The position numbers and the translations under genes are program-made. Below the pieces are notes generated by a model. That model was not told the origin of the DNA. It worked only from the letters and a program-made list of their open reading frames with translations, and did not search any database. From NCBI GenBank assembly GCA_002404055.1, contig DHIZ01000244.1, forward strand, positions 1 through 43,382: a DNA stretch of 43,382 nucleotides. Direction: 5' to 3'. Source of the DNA: Chloroflexi bacterium UBA4733 (GTDB lineage: Bacteria > Chloroflexota > UBA4733). This document shows positions 25,282-33,109 of this stretch, piece after piece; position 1 is the first letter of the stretch; each line of letters opens with the position of its first letter.

Positions 25282-25476
25282 CGCGGTCGCGTGGTGACGC
25301 GGAGCCGGCTGATCACCGCAGTGTGGGGCGCAGCCTACATCGACGCCACGCACACCTTGCACGTCCACATGGCCACCCTGCGCCGCAAACTGGAAGACAA
25401 CCCGACGAACCCCGTGCTGTTGCGCACCGAGCCGGGCGTTGGCTACCGCCTCGTTGCTGACGACACGCTCCCGTGA
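25282..25476 (+). pseudogene. Distal part of the KdpE-like regulator (DNA-binding winged helix) after the amber stop
   Basis: In frame with 24775, codons after the TAG read RGRVVTRSRLITAVWG, then HTLHVHMATLRRKLED and EPGVGYRLV, ending at TGA 25474-25476. This is the conserved recognition helix and wing of OmpR/KdpE proteins, with no further disruption, so decay is recent or the stop is not real. A GTG at 25291 could in theory restart translation, but there is no ribosome-binding site. The full reading frame would be 233 residues. Confidence 0.75.
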
Positions 25477-25482
25477 CGCCGG

Positions 25483-25502
25483 CCCTGAAAATCCCTGAAA
25501 AT
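25483..25502. repeat. Tandem 10-base direct repeat between the regulator and gmhA-like genes
   Basis: CCCTGAAAAT occurs twice head-to-tail (25483-25492 and 25493-25502). The 10-base period places both copies on one DNA face, as in sites of OmpR/KdpE-type dimers. It begins 7 bases after the regulator frame and 86 bases before the next start, so it is a plausible binding site. Confidence 0.45.
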
Positions 25503-25587
25503 CGCGGCGCAGTACTCTCATGGCATTGTCGGCGCGTCGTAGCTCAAGTACCATGACACCTGCAAAGGATTTGAAAGGAGAGCCGGC

Positions 25588-26154
25588 ATGCAACACGTCA
25601 CGACGTACCTCAACGGCATCGGTGACCTGGTGGAACGCCTGCCCCAGGATCAGATCGGCCAGATTGCCGAAGTGCTGCGCGACATCCACAGGGCCGATGG
25701 CGTCATCTATGTGTGCGGCAACGGCGGCAGTGCAGCGACGGCTTCCCACTTCGCGCTGGACCTGGCCAAGGGCACACGAGCGAAGGCGGGCGATCGGCGA
25801 GTGCGCGCCATTGCCCTGACCGATAGCGTGCCGTTGCTGACGGCCTGGGGCAACGACAGCAGCTATGCCGACGTGTTTGCTGAACAACTGGCCGCCTGGT
25901 ACCGTCCCGGCGATGGCCTGGTGGCGATTTCCGGCAGTGGCAACTCGCCCAACGTGCTGCGCGCCGTGGCGTTTGTCAACGCGCAGGGCGGCGTGAGCTG
26001 CGGCCTCACCGGCTACGCCGGCGGTAAGCTGGCAACGCTGGCAACGCACTCGGTGATCGTCCCCTCCGACGACCTGGAGAAGATTGAGGACTGCCACATG
26101 ATCCTCTGTCACCTCTATACTGCCTATTTGCGTCAGGAACTGGCGCTCGGGTGA
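25588..26154 (+). CDS. SIS-domain phosphosugar isomerase, GmhA (sedoheptulose 7-phosphate isomerase)-like
   Basis: The 188-residue protein is a single SIS domain with the GmhA layout: GNGGSAATASHFALDL (phosphate loop and metal-region His), LTAWGND, SGSGNSPNVL (second phosphate loop) and the late KIEDCHMILCHL helix with conserved histidines. At the position after SHF where GmhA normally has Glu, an Asp stands (SHFALD), and a Glu stands where Gln is usual. The substrate may therefore differ from sedoheptulose 7-phosphate. GGAG lies about 8 bases before the ATG at 25588. Its stop overlaps the GTG start of the ROK kinase gene. No heptose transferase or gmhB is here, so lipopolysaccharide heptose synthesis is not implied. 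Confidence 0.83.
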   Translation: MQHVTTYLNGIGDLVERLPQDQIGQIAEVLRDIHRADGVIYVCGNGGSAATASHFALDLAKGTRAKAGDRRVRAIALTDSVPLLTAWGNDSSYADVFAEQLAAWYRPGDGLVAISGSGNSPNVLRAVAFVNAQGGVSCGLTGYAGGKLATLATHSVIVPSDDLEKIEDCHMILCHLYTAYLRQELALG

Positions 26155-27122
26155 GCAGCGACGACCTGCTGCTGGGGCTGGATTTTGGCGGCACGAAACT
26201 CGCGGCCGGGCTGGTCAACGTCCAGCGCGGTGAACTGGTCGCGTCCCTCCGCCGACCCACACCGGCAGCCGCCGGAGCGCGCGCGGCGCTGGCAGACATG
26301 CTGGCGATGGCACGAGAACTCGTCGGCCAGGCGCCCGACGCGGTGACGGGCGCCGGCATCAACTTCGGTGGACCAGTTGATGCGGCTGCTGGGGTGGTGC
26401 TGCATTCCCATCACGTCGCCGGTTGGAACGGCGTTCCGCTCGCGGCCAATGTTGCTGAGGCCCTCGGCGTGCCGGCGGCATTGGAGAACGACGCCAATGG
26501 TCAGGCGCTAGCGGAGTGGCGCTTCGGCGCCGGGCGTGGCAGCCGGGCCATGGCATACCTCAACATCGGGACGGGTATCGGCGGTGGCCTCGTGCTGGAC
26601 GGCCGGCTCTGGCGGGGGGCGCACGGCCTGGCCGGTGAGTTTGGCCATCTGGTCATCCGTCCGGGAGGCCCGCTCTGTACCTGCGGCCGTCACGGCTGCC
26701 TGGAAGCGCTGGCGGCCGGACCGGCGATGGGCCGGCGGGTGAGGGCAGCACTCACCAACCTGCCGCCGGGGTCACCTGAGCAGAACGTGATGGTCCAGCG
26801 CGCCGGCAGCGTCGCCAACGTCACCGGGCGCGAGTTGACGGCCGCCGCGGCAGAGGGCGACGCGCTGGCCCTGAGCGTGCTGGACGACGTCTTCGGGGAC
26901 CTGGCCCAGGGGATTGCCACCGTCCTGAACAGCGTAGACCCTGATCTCCTCGTCCTTGGCGGTGGTGCGGCCGACATCGCCCCGGCGCTCCTCGCCCGGC
27001 TCCTCGCGCGCGTGCGCCTGGCGTGTTTATCAGGCACGGAAGCATTCGTGGTACTTCGTCGTGCCGCCCTCGGCGCCGACGCCGGCATCTTTGGCGGCGC
27101 GGCCGTCTTCCTCCAGCGGTGA
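26151..27122 (+). CDS. ROK-family sugar kinase (glucokinase-like)
   Basis: The 323-residue protein shows the ROK pattern: an N-terminal ATP-binding loop GLDFGGTKLAAGL, the sugar-binding ENDANGQALAEWRFGAGRG, GTGIGGGLVLDG, GEFGHLVI and the zinc-binding CTCGRHGCLEAL. It has no N-terminal helix-turn-helix, so it is a kinase rather than a ROK repressor. ROK kinases phosphorylate glucose, N-acetyl sugars, mannose or fructose. It starts at GTG 26151, overlapping the isomerase stop (GTGA), so an isomerase/kinase pair on the same sugar is likely. It ends in a GTGA overlap with the next gene. Confidence 0.9.
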   Translation: MSSDDLLLGLDFGGTKLAAGLVNVQRGELVASLRRPTPAAAGARAALADMLAMARELVGQAPDAVTGAGINFGGPVDAAAGVVLHSHHVAGWNGVPLAANVAEALGVPAALENDANGQALAEWRFGAGRGSRAMAYLNIGTGIGGGLVLDGRLWRGAHGLAGEFGHLVIRPGGPLCTCGRHGCLEALAAGPAMGRRVRAALTNLPPGSPEQNVMVQRAGSVANVTGRELTAAAAEGDALALSVLDDVFGDLAQGIATVLNSVDPDLLVLGGGAADIAPALLARLLARVRLACLSGTEAFVVLRRAALGADAGIFGGAAVFLQR

Positions 27123-27508
27123 GCACGCTGCCCACGCGCCCCCCAATCGACCGTAAGGAGCGGGGAAGGATCGGCGAGCGCGTGGCCATTGCCCTGCTGC
27201 GACGCACGGGGTACGAGATCCTGGAGCAGAACGTGCGCTGCGGCCGGGTGGAACTGGACATCATCGCGCGCGACGGTACCGTACTCGTCTTTGTGGAAGT
27301 GAAGGCGCGCTGGAGCGACGACTATGGCGCACCCGAGGAGGCGATCACGCCAAGTAAGCGCCGCAACCTGCTCAGCGCGGCAGGCCAGTACCTGCGCACC
27401 AGAAACCTTGACGATCAGGAGTGGCGCGTCGATGTCCTGGCACTGCGCCTGCGTGGAACCAATGTCTTGCATTGGGAGCTGTTCCGGGACGCGCTGGAGG
27501 GGGACTAG
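27119..27508 (+). CDS. YraN/UPF0102-family predicted nuclease-fold protein
   Basis: The 129-residue product from GTG 27119 matches UPF0102: GRIGERVAIALLRRTGYEIL, NVRCGRVELDIIARDG, then VFVEVKARW and the AITPSKRRNL helix. The E-x-D...E-V-K residues form the restriction-endonuclease-like active site (E and D of ELDII, EVK). The family is widespread and thought to act on DNA, though its role is poorly defined. The start overlaps the ROK stop (TGA 27120-27122). The frame extends upstream to 27023, but those residues are a shadow of the ROK gene. It is the last gene of a three-gene coupled unit. Confidence 0.88.
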   Translation: MSTLPTRPPIDRKERGRIGERVAIALLRRTGYEILEQNVRCGRVELDIIARDGTVLVFVEVKARWSDDYGAPEEAITPSKRRNLLSAAGQYLRTRNLDDQEWRVDVLALRLRGTNVLHWELFRDALEGD

Positions 27509-27621
27509 TCTGCGCGAACTTCTTTTGGTGCTTCGGCGCCAAAGCCTTCAGGCATCGATCCGACACTGGTCTTCTTCGCCACGTCGCCATTTAGAGCGCC
27601 AATTCGCGTCGGTAAAAACAG

Positions 27622-27668
27622 CGGCGCGGTGCCCGGACCGGCTTTCGACCGATCTGGACGCCGCGCCG
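27622..27668. terminator. Stem-loop terminator between convergent genes
   Basis: CGGCGCGG (27622-27629) and CCGCGCCG (27661-27668) are perfect outer arms, with an imperfect inner stem (CCGGACCGG against CCGATCTGG). It sits between the YraN-like gene (ending 27508, plus) and the cold-shock gene (ending 27692, minus). A bidirectional terminator fits, although T-runs are absent. Confidence 0.55.
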
Positions 27669-27691
27669 TTACCGGAGCAGGGGAGTAGCTC

Positions 27692-27904
27692 CTATTGCTC
27701 GACGAGCTGGACTTGCGCTGCGCGCATGCCCTTGCCGCGCTGGTCGGCTTCCGCTGTGTAGCTCACTTTGTCCCCCTGGCGCAACTGCTCAAAGGACACG
27801 CCGTTGAGCGCCGTGCGGTGGAAAAAGAGATCGTCGCCGCCCTCCTCGGGGCGGATAAAGCCAAAACCGCGATCGGTGACGGTCTTAATAGTACCTGTTG
27901 CCAC
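27692..27904 (-). CDS. Cold-shock protein (CspA family)
   Basis: The 70-residue protein is one cold-shock domain: ATGTIKTVTDRGFGFIRPE with RNP1 (RGFGFI), DLFFHRTALNG with RNP2 (DLFFH), then a charged end (RGKGMRAAQVQLVEQ). It binds single-stranded RNA or DNA and melts RNA structure. I prefer GTG at 27904, because AGAGG lies 7 bases upstream and the family begins with (M)ATGT; an ATG at 27919 would add five residues without a good ribosome-binding site. It lies 86 bases downstream of a zinc-ribbon gene on the same strand, with two RNA hairpins between. Such hairpins in a cold-shock leader may help tune expression. Confidence 0.9.
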   Translation of the reverse strand: MATGTIKTVTDRGFGFIRPEEGGDDLFFHRTALNGVSFEQLRQGDKVSYTAEADQRGKGMRAAQVQLVEQ

Positions 27905-27933
27905 GCTTGTGCCTCTCATTTGGTGAAACGTGT

Positions 27934-27979
27934 CCCGCGCCCCGAAGGGCGGGAACCGGCGAGGGCACACGCCCTCGCC
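27934..27979 (-). terminator. Two tandem hairpins between the zinc-ribbon and cold-shock genes
   Basis: GGCGAGGGC (27958-27966) and GCCCTCGCC (27971-27979) form a perfect 9-base stem with a 4-base loop. A second stem, CCCG..CCC against GGGCGGG (27934-27953), follows directly in the direction of transcription. No T-run is present. They may attenuate readthrough from the zinc-ribbon gene or act as a leader structure of the cold-shock mRNA. Confidence 0.55.
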
Positions 27980-27990
27980 GCTCGTTTGCT

Positions 27991-28434
27991 CTAGTAGCGC
28001 GTGCTGCGCTGGGTGGCGAAGCAGTCGCTGCAATAGACCGGCTTGCCGCTAGTCGGCTGGAAGGGCACTTGCGCTTCCTTGCCACACGACGAGCAGGTAG
28101 CGGTGTACATCTGGCGCTGCTCACGGCTGCCACTGTAGCCGCCACGGTCGCTGCTGCGGCCGCCGCCGCCGCCGCCGTAGCTGCCGCCACTGCTGTAGCC
28201 GCCGCTGCTGCTGTTGCCATAGCCGCCATCGCTGTAGCTGCCGTTGTCACGGGTGTTGCTCTGGCCACCCGAACGTGCGCTGCCGCCGCTCGCCTTGCGC
28301 GTCGCCCGGCACTCCGGGCAGCGGCTTGGCTCGTTGGTGAACCCGCGCGATGCGTAGAACTCTTGCTCACCACCGGTGAACTCGAATGGACGCCCACAAT
28401 CGCGGCAAGTGAGCGTCTTATCAGAAAAGGACAT
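27991..28434 (-). CDS. Double zinc-ribbon protein with Gly/Ser-rich linker
   Basis: The 147-residue protein has an N-terminal zinc ribbon (C10, C13, C39, C42) with the GGEQEFYASRGF pattern of the zf-trcl-type ribbon. About 60 low-complexity residues rich in Gly, Ser, Tyr and Arg follow, then a C-terminal zinc ribbon (CSSCGKEAQVPFQPTSGKPV, then YCSDCF). The Arg/Gly/Tyr-rich middle resembles RNA-binding linkers, and with a cold-shock gene next door an RNA-related role is a fair inference. I start at ATG 28434, behind a very good GGAGGTT; 10 further codons upstream are in frame but lack support. Within the gene the linker makes GCC/GCT triplet repeats at the DNA level. Confidence 0.85.
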   Translation of the reverse strand: MSFSDKTLTCRDCGRPFEFTGGEQEFYASRGFTNEPSRCPECRATRKASGGSARSGGQSNTRDNGSYSDGGYGNSSSGGYSSGGSYGGGGGGRSSDRGGYSGSREQRQMYTATCSSCGKEAQVPFQPTSGKPVYCSDCFATQRSTRY

Positions 28435-28665
28435 GTACGAGGAACCTCCATATGGTGTGCCCACAACGGCACGCCTACATGGTTTGGAGACTTGTCTACG
28501 CTGCCCTGTAGCCAGAGGGAGGGGAAATGCTCACCACGGGAGAAGGGGGTACGATGTGACCCGAGTCGCTAAACCTGTATTTATCGTACCACACGGCGCG
28601 CCACTTTGGGGAGGTTTTCGCATGCGCCGAGAAAAACTGGCCACATTGCTGTACGTTACACAGTG

Positions 28666-28905
28666 CTACGGGATGCAGAAGGCCCCGCACGCCAGACAAT
28701 GGAAGACTTTGCCGGGCAAACGATCCAGGCGGCAGCCCTCCAACAACGGCACTCCGCAGGCGCCGCAGTCGTGGGATACTGCGCTGTCGTTCCGGCTGAG
28801 CAGGACGGTGCCGTGCTGGTCGGCCGGCGGCTCGAAGATGTCGTGACGGCGGCTGTCCGCCTCTGGAAAGAGGTGCAAAGCAACGTGCTCGGTAATCACC
28901 GGCAT
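28666..28905 (-). CDS. Small protein with a four-cysteine zinc-ribbon-like C-terminus
   Basis: The 79-residue frame has a polar N-terminal half (ALHLFPEADSRRHDIFEPP) and a CGAC...CLAC pair (DCGACGVPLLEG and VFHCLACGAF) typical of zinc ribbons. AAAGG lies 8 bases before the ATG at 28905, which supports translation. It may be a small nucleic-acid or protein-binding protein. It resembles no family that I can name. The 230 bases between it and the zinc-ribbon gene at 28434 probably carry a promoter; an AT-rich TACGATAAATA on the minus strand near 28580-28590 is a candidate -10 region. Confidence 0.55.
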   Translation of the reverse strand: MPVITEHVALHLFPEADSRRHDIFEPPADQHGTVLLSRNDSAVSHDCGACGVPLLEGCRLDRLPGKVFHCLACGAFCIP

Positions 28906-28962
28906 GCGTAGGGCCTTTCTACTTGGGCTACTGGAGAGATGCTGATCGTCGGCTGGCTGTGG

Positions 28963-29226
28963 CTAGCCCGTGCGCGACGACCAGCCGCCGGCCAGGCGCT
29001 TGATGGCCTCCCAATCGGCCCACGTGCGCACCTGATACTCTCGGCCGGAGCCTCGGCGTACCACGATCAGCCGCCAGTCCTCCGTGCGGCGGCCGGCCTC
29101 CCAGACACGGAGCTTGAGCTCGCAGGCTTCGGCCAGGGGCTGTTCCAGCCGACACTCTTCGGCCATGCGCTCGGCCAGCGCGCGGAGGGATTCGCGGCCC
29201 ACGCTCCGCTTCGGGTTATCCGCCAT
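28963..29226 (-). CDS. Small hypothetical protein
   Basis: The 87-residue frame has a helical N-terminal half (RESLRALAERMAEECRLEQP) and a beta-rich end (WRLIVVRRGSGREYQVRTWA). The composition looks like genuine coding sequence, and it lies between two minus-strand genes with matching orientation. The ribosome-binding site before the ATG at 29226 is modest. No domain is recognised. Confidence 0.5.
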   Translation of the reverse strand: MADNPKRSVGRESLRALAERMAEECRLEQPLAEACELKLRVWEAGRRTEDWRLIVVRRGSGREYQVRTWADWEAIKRLAGGWSSRTG

Positions 29227-29385
29227 TGACGTTCCCAGGAGTGCGCTGAATACACACTCGAAGACAGGGCCAACCCCGCTGACGCAACTGGTCGCCCCAA
29301 TCGATTGCGCTGGCGCCTCCCGCGGACGAACAGGCGAGGCGGGATACGCTCCACTACCTCAGTCTACGAGATAGCGGGCAGACCG

Positions 29386-31179
29386 TCAAACGGCGGGCGA
29401 CCATTCGGGCGGTGCAGCAGGCAGGGTCACGGTGAATGTCGAACCGACGCCGGGCGTGCTGGTCACCGTGATCGTTCCGCCGTGTCGCTCCACCAGCGCG
29501 CGCGTGATGGCAAGGCCCAGGCCTGTGCCACCGGATTCCTGCGTCAACTGGTTTTTGGCACGAAAGAACTTGGTGAACAGGCGAGATTGGTCCTCCTCAG
29601 TCAGGCCGATGCCCGTATCGTCAACGTCAACGGCGATGGCGCCGGCTACCACCTGGGCGGTAACCGTGATCCTCCCGCCCTCCGGGGTGTACTTGTTGGC
29701 ATTGGCGACGAGGTTTGTGAAGATCTGGACGAGGCGCGTGCTGTCGCCCAGCACCGGCGGTAACTGACTGGGCAAGACCAGACGGAACTGCTGGCGACGC
29801 GCCTGCATCTGCGACTGGAGCGAGGCGGCGACCTCCTGCAACAGCGGCTTCAGGTCCAGCGGCAAGGGGGTCAGCTCAACCTGGCCGGCCTCCAGCCGCG
29901 ACAGGTCGAGCAACTCGTTCACCAACGTCACCTCGCGGTCGGCGTTGCGCTTGATGACCGTGAGGAATTCGCGCTGATCCAGCGACAAGTCGCCCACCTC
30001 ACCGGCCAGCAATAGGTCGGCATAGCCCTTGATCGACGTCAGCGGCGTGCGTAACTCGTGCGACACCAGCGCGATGAACTTGTCGGTGAGGGAGCGAAAC
30101 CGCGCTTCGTTGGCCAGCCGCTCCTGCAGTTGTGACCGCTCCGTCTCCGCCAGGCCGGCGCGCTCGATCGCCGCCCCGGCCTGGGCGGCCAGCGCCTCGG
30201 CTATGTTGAGCTCCGGGCGGCCAAAATAGTGGGGACGCTGATGGTTCACGTGGAGGCTGCCGATACGCTGCCCGTCGGCATGGATGGGGACGTTGACGGA
30301 AGAACGGATGCCCTGTCGCTGCATCTCGGCGTAGAGCGGATAGCCGAGCGGATCAAGGGCCTGATAGTCCTCGATCAGCACGGACGGCCCACCGTCCATC
30401 AGGGCCGCCGCCATACTACCCTCGTTGATGGGCTGCGCTTGCCGTGTTTGCGTGATGGTCCCGTCAGGGCGAATGGCCAGCAGAAAGATGCTCTCTCTCG
30501 TCTGCACGTCGAAGGCTCGGGCCACGCCGCCCGCGCCATGCAGCAACCCTATCGCCCCGCGTAACAGCGCTTCCAGCGCCTCTTCGATGCCGGCAGCGGC
30601 GCCGACGCGCGCTAGCGTGGCCACGACCTGCTCGGCGATGCCCTGACGGCGCACGTCGGACGTCGCCCGAGCCACGGCCCCACCGGCATGATCGGCCAGC
30701 ACTTGCAGCGGCAGCAGCAGGCCAGGGCTGAAGGCGCCGCTGTGGTACGAGTCGGCGTGCAGGGTACCGATGACCTGACCCTGCGAGCGCAGCGGCACAA
30801 TCAGGCTGCTGCCCAAACCATCGCGGCCATGTGCGGCGGCGGCGAGCGCATCACCGCGCGCCGCCAGCAGGGCGAGATCAGCGGTGTACTGCGGCACGCC
30901 GGTAGCGACCACCGTGTCGACGTTGCTACCGGACTCTCCCGGTAGCTCTTGCCACTCGTAGCGGTCGCCACCACGCCAGAAGAACAGGCGGCAGCCTGCT
31001 GAGGCGCGGCCAGGCTCATTGAGCAGGCGCACTCCGCCGCTCTCGGCATTGGTCAACCGCTGCATGCCAGCAATCAGCATGCGTAGCGCCTGGTCAAGAT
31101 CCGGCGCCGCAGCGATCGCCGCGGTGGTGTCGGCTACAATCTGCAACCCGCTCTGCTGGTCCAATTCGACGCCGATCAT
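29386..31179 (-). CDS. GAF-GAF sensor histidine kinase
   Basis: The 597-residue protein has two GAF domains: about 10-165, with LGSSLIVPLRSQGQVIGTLH, and about 180-345, with RSSVNVPIHADGQRIGSLHV. A short coiled linker follows, then HisKA with LVSHELRTPLTSIK (His374) and an HATPase with N box NLVANANKYTPEGG, DTGIGL and GGTGLGLAITRALVERHGG. There is no membrane segment or signal peptide, so it senses a cytosolic cue. It is an orphan kinase with no response regulator adjacent. It begins 107 bases after the TPP-enzyme gene on the same strand. The ligand is unknown. Confidence 0.9.
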   Translation of the reverse strand: MIGVELDQQSGLQIVADTTAAIAAAPDLDQALRMLIAGMQRLTNAESGGVRLLNEPGRASAGCRLFFWRGGDRYEWQELPGESGSNVDTVVATGVPQYTADLALLAARGDALAAAAHGRDGLGSSLIVPLRSQGQVIGTLHADSYHSGAFSPGLLLPLQVLADHAGGAVARATSDVRRQGIAEQVVATLARVGAAAGIEEALEALLRGAIGLLHGAGGVARAFDVQTRESIFLLAIRPDGTITQTRQAQPINEGSMAAALMDGGPSVLIEDYQALDPLGYPLYAEMQRQGIRSSVNVPIHADGQRIGSLHVNHQRPHYFGRPELNIAEALAAQAGAAIERAGLAETERSQLQERLANEARFRSLTDKFIALVSHELRTPLTSIKGYADLLLAGEVGDLSLDQREFLTVIKRNADREVTLVNELLDLSRLEAGQVELTPLPLDLKPLLQEVAASLQSQMQARRQQFRLVLPSQLPPVLGDSTRLVQIFTNLVANANKYTPEGGRITVTAQVVAGAIAVDVDDTGIGLTEEDQSRLFTKFFRAKNQLTQESGGTGLGLAITRALVERHGGTITVTSTPGVGSTFTVTLPAAPPEWSPAV

Positions 31180-31286
31180 GGTTCAGTGCGCGTCAAGAGT
31201 CCTTGCTCTCGATTATCGCTCACGCCTGCCTGTTAGCGCTTCGTCTGGTCGCTTGTCGCGGTCCCCCCAATAATCCTAACTCGCCG

Positions 31287-32954
31287 TCAAGCCTCTGCCG
31301 CCAAACTGGCCAGGACGGCACGGGCGGCAGGGAAGACCGGCTCTTCCTTGGTGATCATCTCCAGGACAGCCGTCCGTCCGTTGCGCGTTGCTGCAATCCC
31401 GCGACGAATGGCGGGCGCGACGTCCTCGGGCAGCAATACCTGCTCGCTGAAGGCGCCGAGGCTGGCAGCGACACCGGCGTACTGGCCGGAGAGGCGGTTG
31501 GCGCCGAAGCGCTCACTGGCGGTCGGCATGTGATGGCTGTAGCCACCCATGCAGGAGTTGTTCAAGAGAATGGTGAGGATAGGCAGGTCCGAGCGGACCG
31601 CCGTCTCCACCTCCAGGCCGGCCGTCCCGAAGGCCAGGTCGCCCATAATGTTGACCACGAGCTTCTCCGGTGCGGCGAGCTTCGCCCCGAGCGCCATGCC
31701 GAGACCGGTGCCAAGCTGCGTCGACTTGCCCCAACCAAGGTAGCCACGTGGCGTGAGCGCCTGGTAGAACGTGAGCGTCTGGTCGCGTGGGTTGCCGGAG
31801 TCGTGGGTCACGATGGTTTGGCGCGGATCCACCGCCTGATTTAACTCGTGAATCACGCGGTAGGGGTTGATCGGCGTCTCGTCGGACGTGAGCCGCGGTT
31901 GCCACTCCTGCCAGTAGGCGGTGCGGTACCCCTGGAGCGCCGCCACGATCGCGTCAGAAGGGCGGGACGCGCCAGCCAGTTGCTCCCGAACAGCCTCGAT
32001 CAGCTGCCGCAAGACGAGCTTGGCATCACCGAACACCGCCAGATCAATCGCGTAGGACTTGTCGATGTCGCGTTCGCTGTTGGTGATCTGCACCATGGTC
32101 TTGCCCGGCGGGATCGGCGTGGAGAAGGCGCCGGTCGAAAAGCTGCAACCGATGCCGAACACGAGGTCGGCCCGCACCAGACAGTGCGCCGCCGGACCGG
32201 CGAGGGTATGGCCCCCGGTACCGGCGGACAGCGGATGGTCCTCCGGGAACGCGCCTTTGGCCGCCATCGTCGTCATGACCGGCACCGCCACCAGTTCCGC
32301 CAGTTCCCGCAGTTCGTCCCAGGCTTCGGCCCAGAGGACACCGTGCCCGACGTGGAGCAACGGCCGCTGAGCCGCCAGCAGCAGGCGGGCGGCTTCGGCA
32401 ACGTCCGTCGGGTCGCCGGCCGATCGGTAGCCGCGGGCCGGCTTGTACTGGAAGGCCGAAGCATCGACCGCGGCGGCCGCCACGTCGCTCGGTATCTCCA
32501 GCATTACCGGCCCGCTCTGCCCGGTGCGCAACGTCATGAAGGCCCGACGCAGCAGCTCTGGGATGCGATCGGCAAAGTTCACACGCGCCGCCCACTTCGT
32601 CACGTGGTGGTAGTTCGGCAGCGGGTCAAAGCCGGTCGGTATGCCGTGACGATGCTGATCGGGTCCGCCTGGCAACAGCAGCAGGGGAATCGAGTCGGCG
32701 AAGGCCTGCGCGACGCCGCCAAAGGCATTCTCGATGCCGGGCCCGTCCTGGACCACACACACGCCGATACGGCGACCGTTCGTCGTGCGCGTATAGCCGT
32801 CGGCCATGTTGAGCATGGTCTTCTCGGTACGGGCAATGATCGGGCGAATGCCGATCTTGGCCGCTGCATCGATCAAGGGCTGATTCGGGTAACTGAAGAG
32901 GTATTCGACCCCTTCCTGCTTCAAGATTTGCGCTACCGCATCCGCGCCGTTCAA
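31287..32954 (-). CDS. Thiamine-pyrophosphate-dependent enzyme, acetolactate synthase-like
   Basis: The 555-residue protein has the three-domain layout of the POX/AHAS superfamily. The N-terminal PYR domain carries the activating Glu (E44 in ARTEKTMLNMADGYTR) and QDGPGIENAFGGVAQAFADS. A central domain with GHGVLWAEAWDEL follows, then a C-terminal PP domain with GDLAFGTAGLEVETA...LLNNSCMGGY, the diphosphate/metal motif in which GDL replaces the usual GDG. Substrate could be pyruvate, benzoylformate, oxalyl-CoA or another 2-oxo acid; the family alone does not decide. The gene opens with TTG at 32954 behind GGAGAGGG. No regulatory subunit gene or branched-chain amino acid genes are adjacent, so it is probably not the housekeeping acetolactate synthase. 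Confidence 0.87.
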   Translation of the reverse strand: MNGADAVAQILKQEGVEYLFSYPNQPLIDAAAKIGIRPIIARTEKTMLNMADGYTRTTNGRRIGVCVVQDGPGIENAFGGVAQAFADSIPLLLLPGGPDQHRHGIPTGFDPLPNYHHVTKWAARVNFADRIPELLRRAFMTLRTGQSGPVMLEIPSDVAAAAVDASAFQYKPARGYRSAGDPTDVAEAARLLLAAQRPLLHVGHGVLWAEAWDELRELAELVAVPVMTTMAAKGAFPEDHPLSAGTGGHTLAGPAAHCLVRADLVFGIGCSFSTGAFSTPIPPGKTMVQITNSERDIDKSYAIDLAVFGDAKLVLRQLIEAVREQLAGASRPSDAIVAALQGYRTAYWQEWQPRLTSDETPINPYRVIHELNQAVDPRQTIVTHDSGNPRDQTLTFYQALTPRGYLGWGKSTQLGTGLGMALGAKLAAPEKLVVNIMGDLAFGTAGLEVETAVRSDLPILTILLNNSCMGGYSHHMPTASERFGANRLSGQYAGVAASLGAFSEQVLLPEDVAPAIRRGIAATRNGRTAVLEMITKEEPVFPAARAVLASLAAEA

Positions 32955-33109
32955 CGCTGAACCCTCTCCACTGACGTCACCCGTAAGTAGGCAACAGGGA
33001 GATTGAACTACGCCGGGCGGAGCACGTCAAGGGGAACAGGCCGGCACGGCAGTGCGAATCGCTGCGGCGCACTCCTGCTCGGACGTTTACCCGAATGTGG
33101 CTTTATGAG

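Noticed and set aside
23282..25476. Complete kdp potassium-pump operon
   Set aside because: Only sensor- and regulator-like genes are present; no kdpF, kdpA, kdpB or kdpC.
24598..26112. Long minus-strand open frame of about 500 codons across the regulator and isomerase genes
   Set aside because: It runs antisense to clearly recognised proteins, lacks domains and ribosome-binding site, and such frames are expected opposite high-GC genes.
28140..28215. GCC/GCT triplet microsatellite
   Set aside because: The repeats encode the Gly/Ser linker of the zinc-ribbon protein and are explained by it.
31848..32960. Plus-strand frame of about 370 codons opposite the TPP-dependent enzyme
   Set aside because: It mirrors the real gene and shows shadow composition only.
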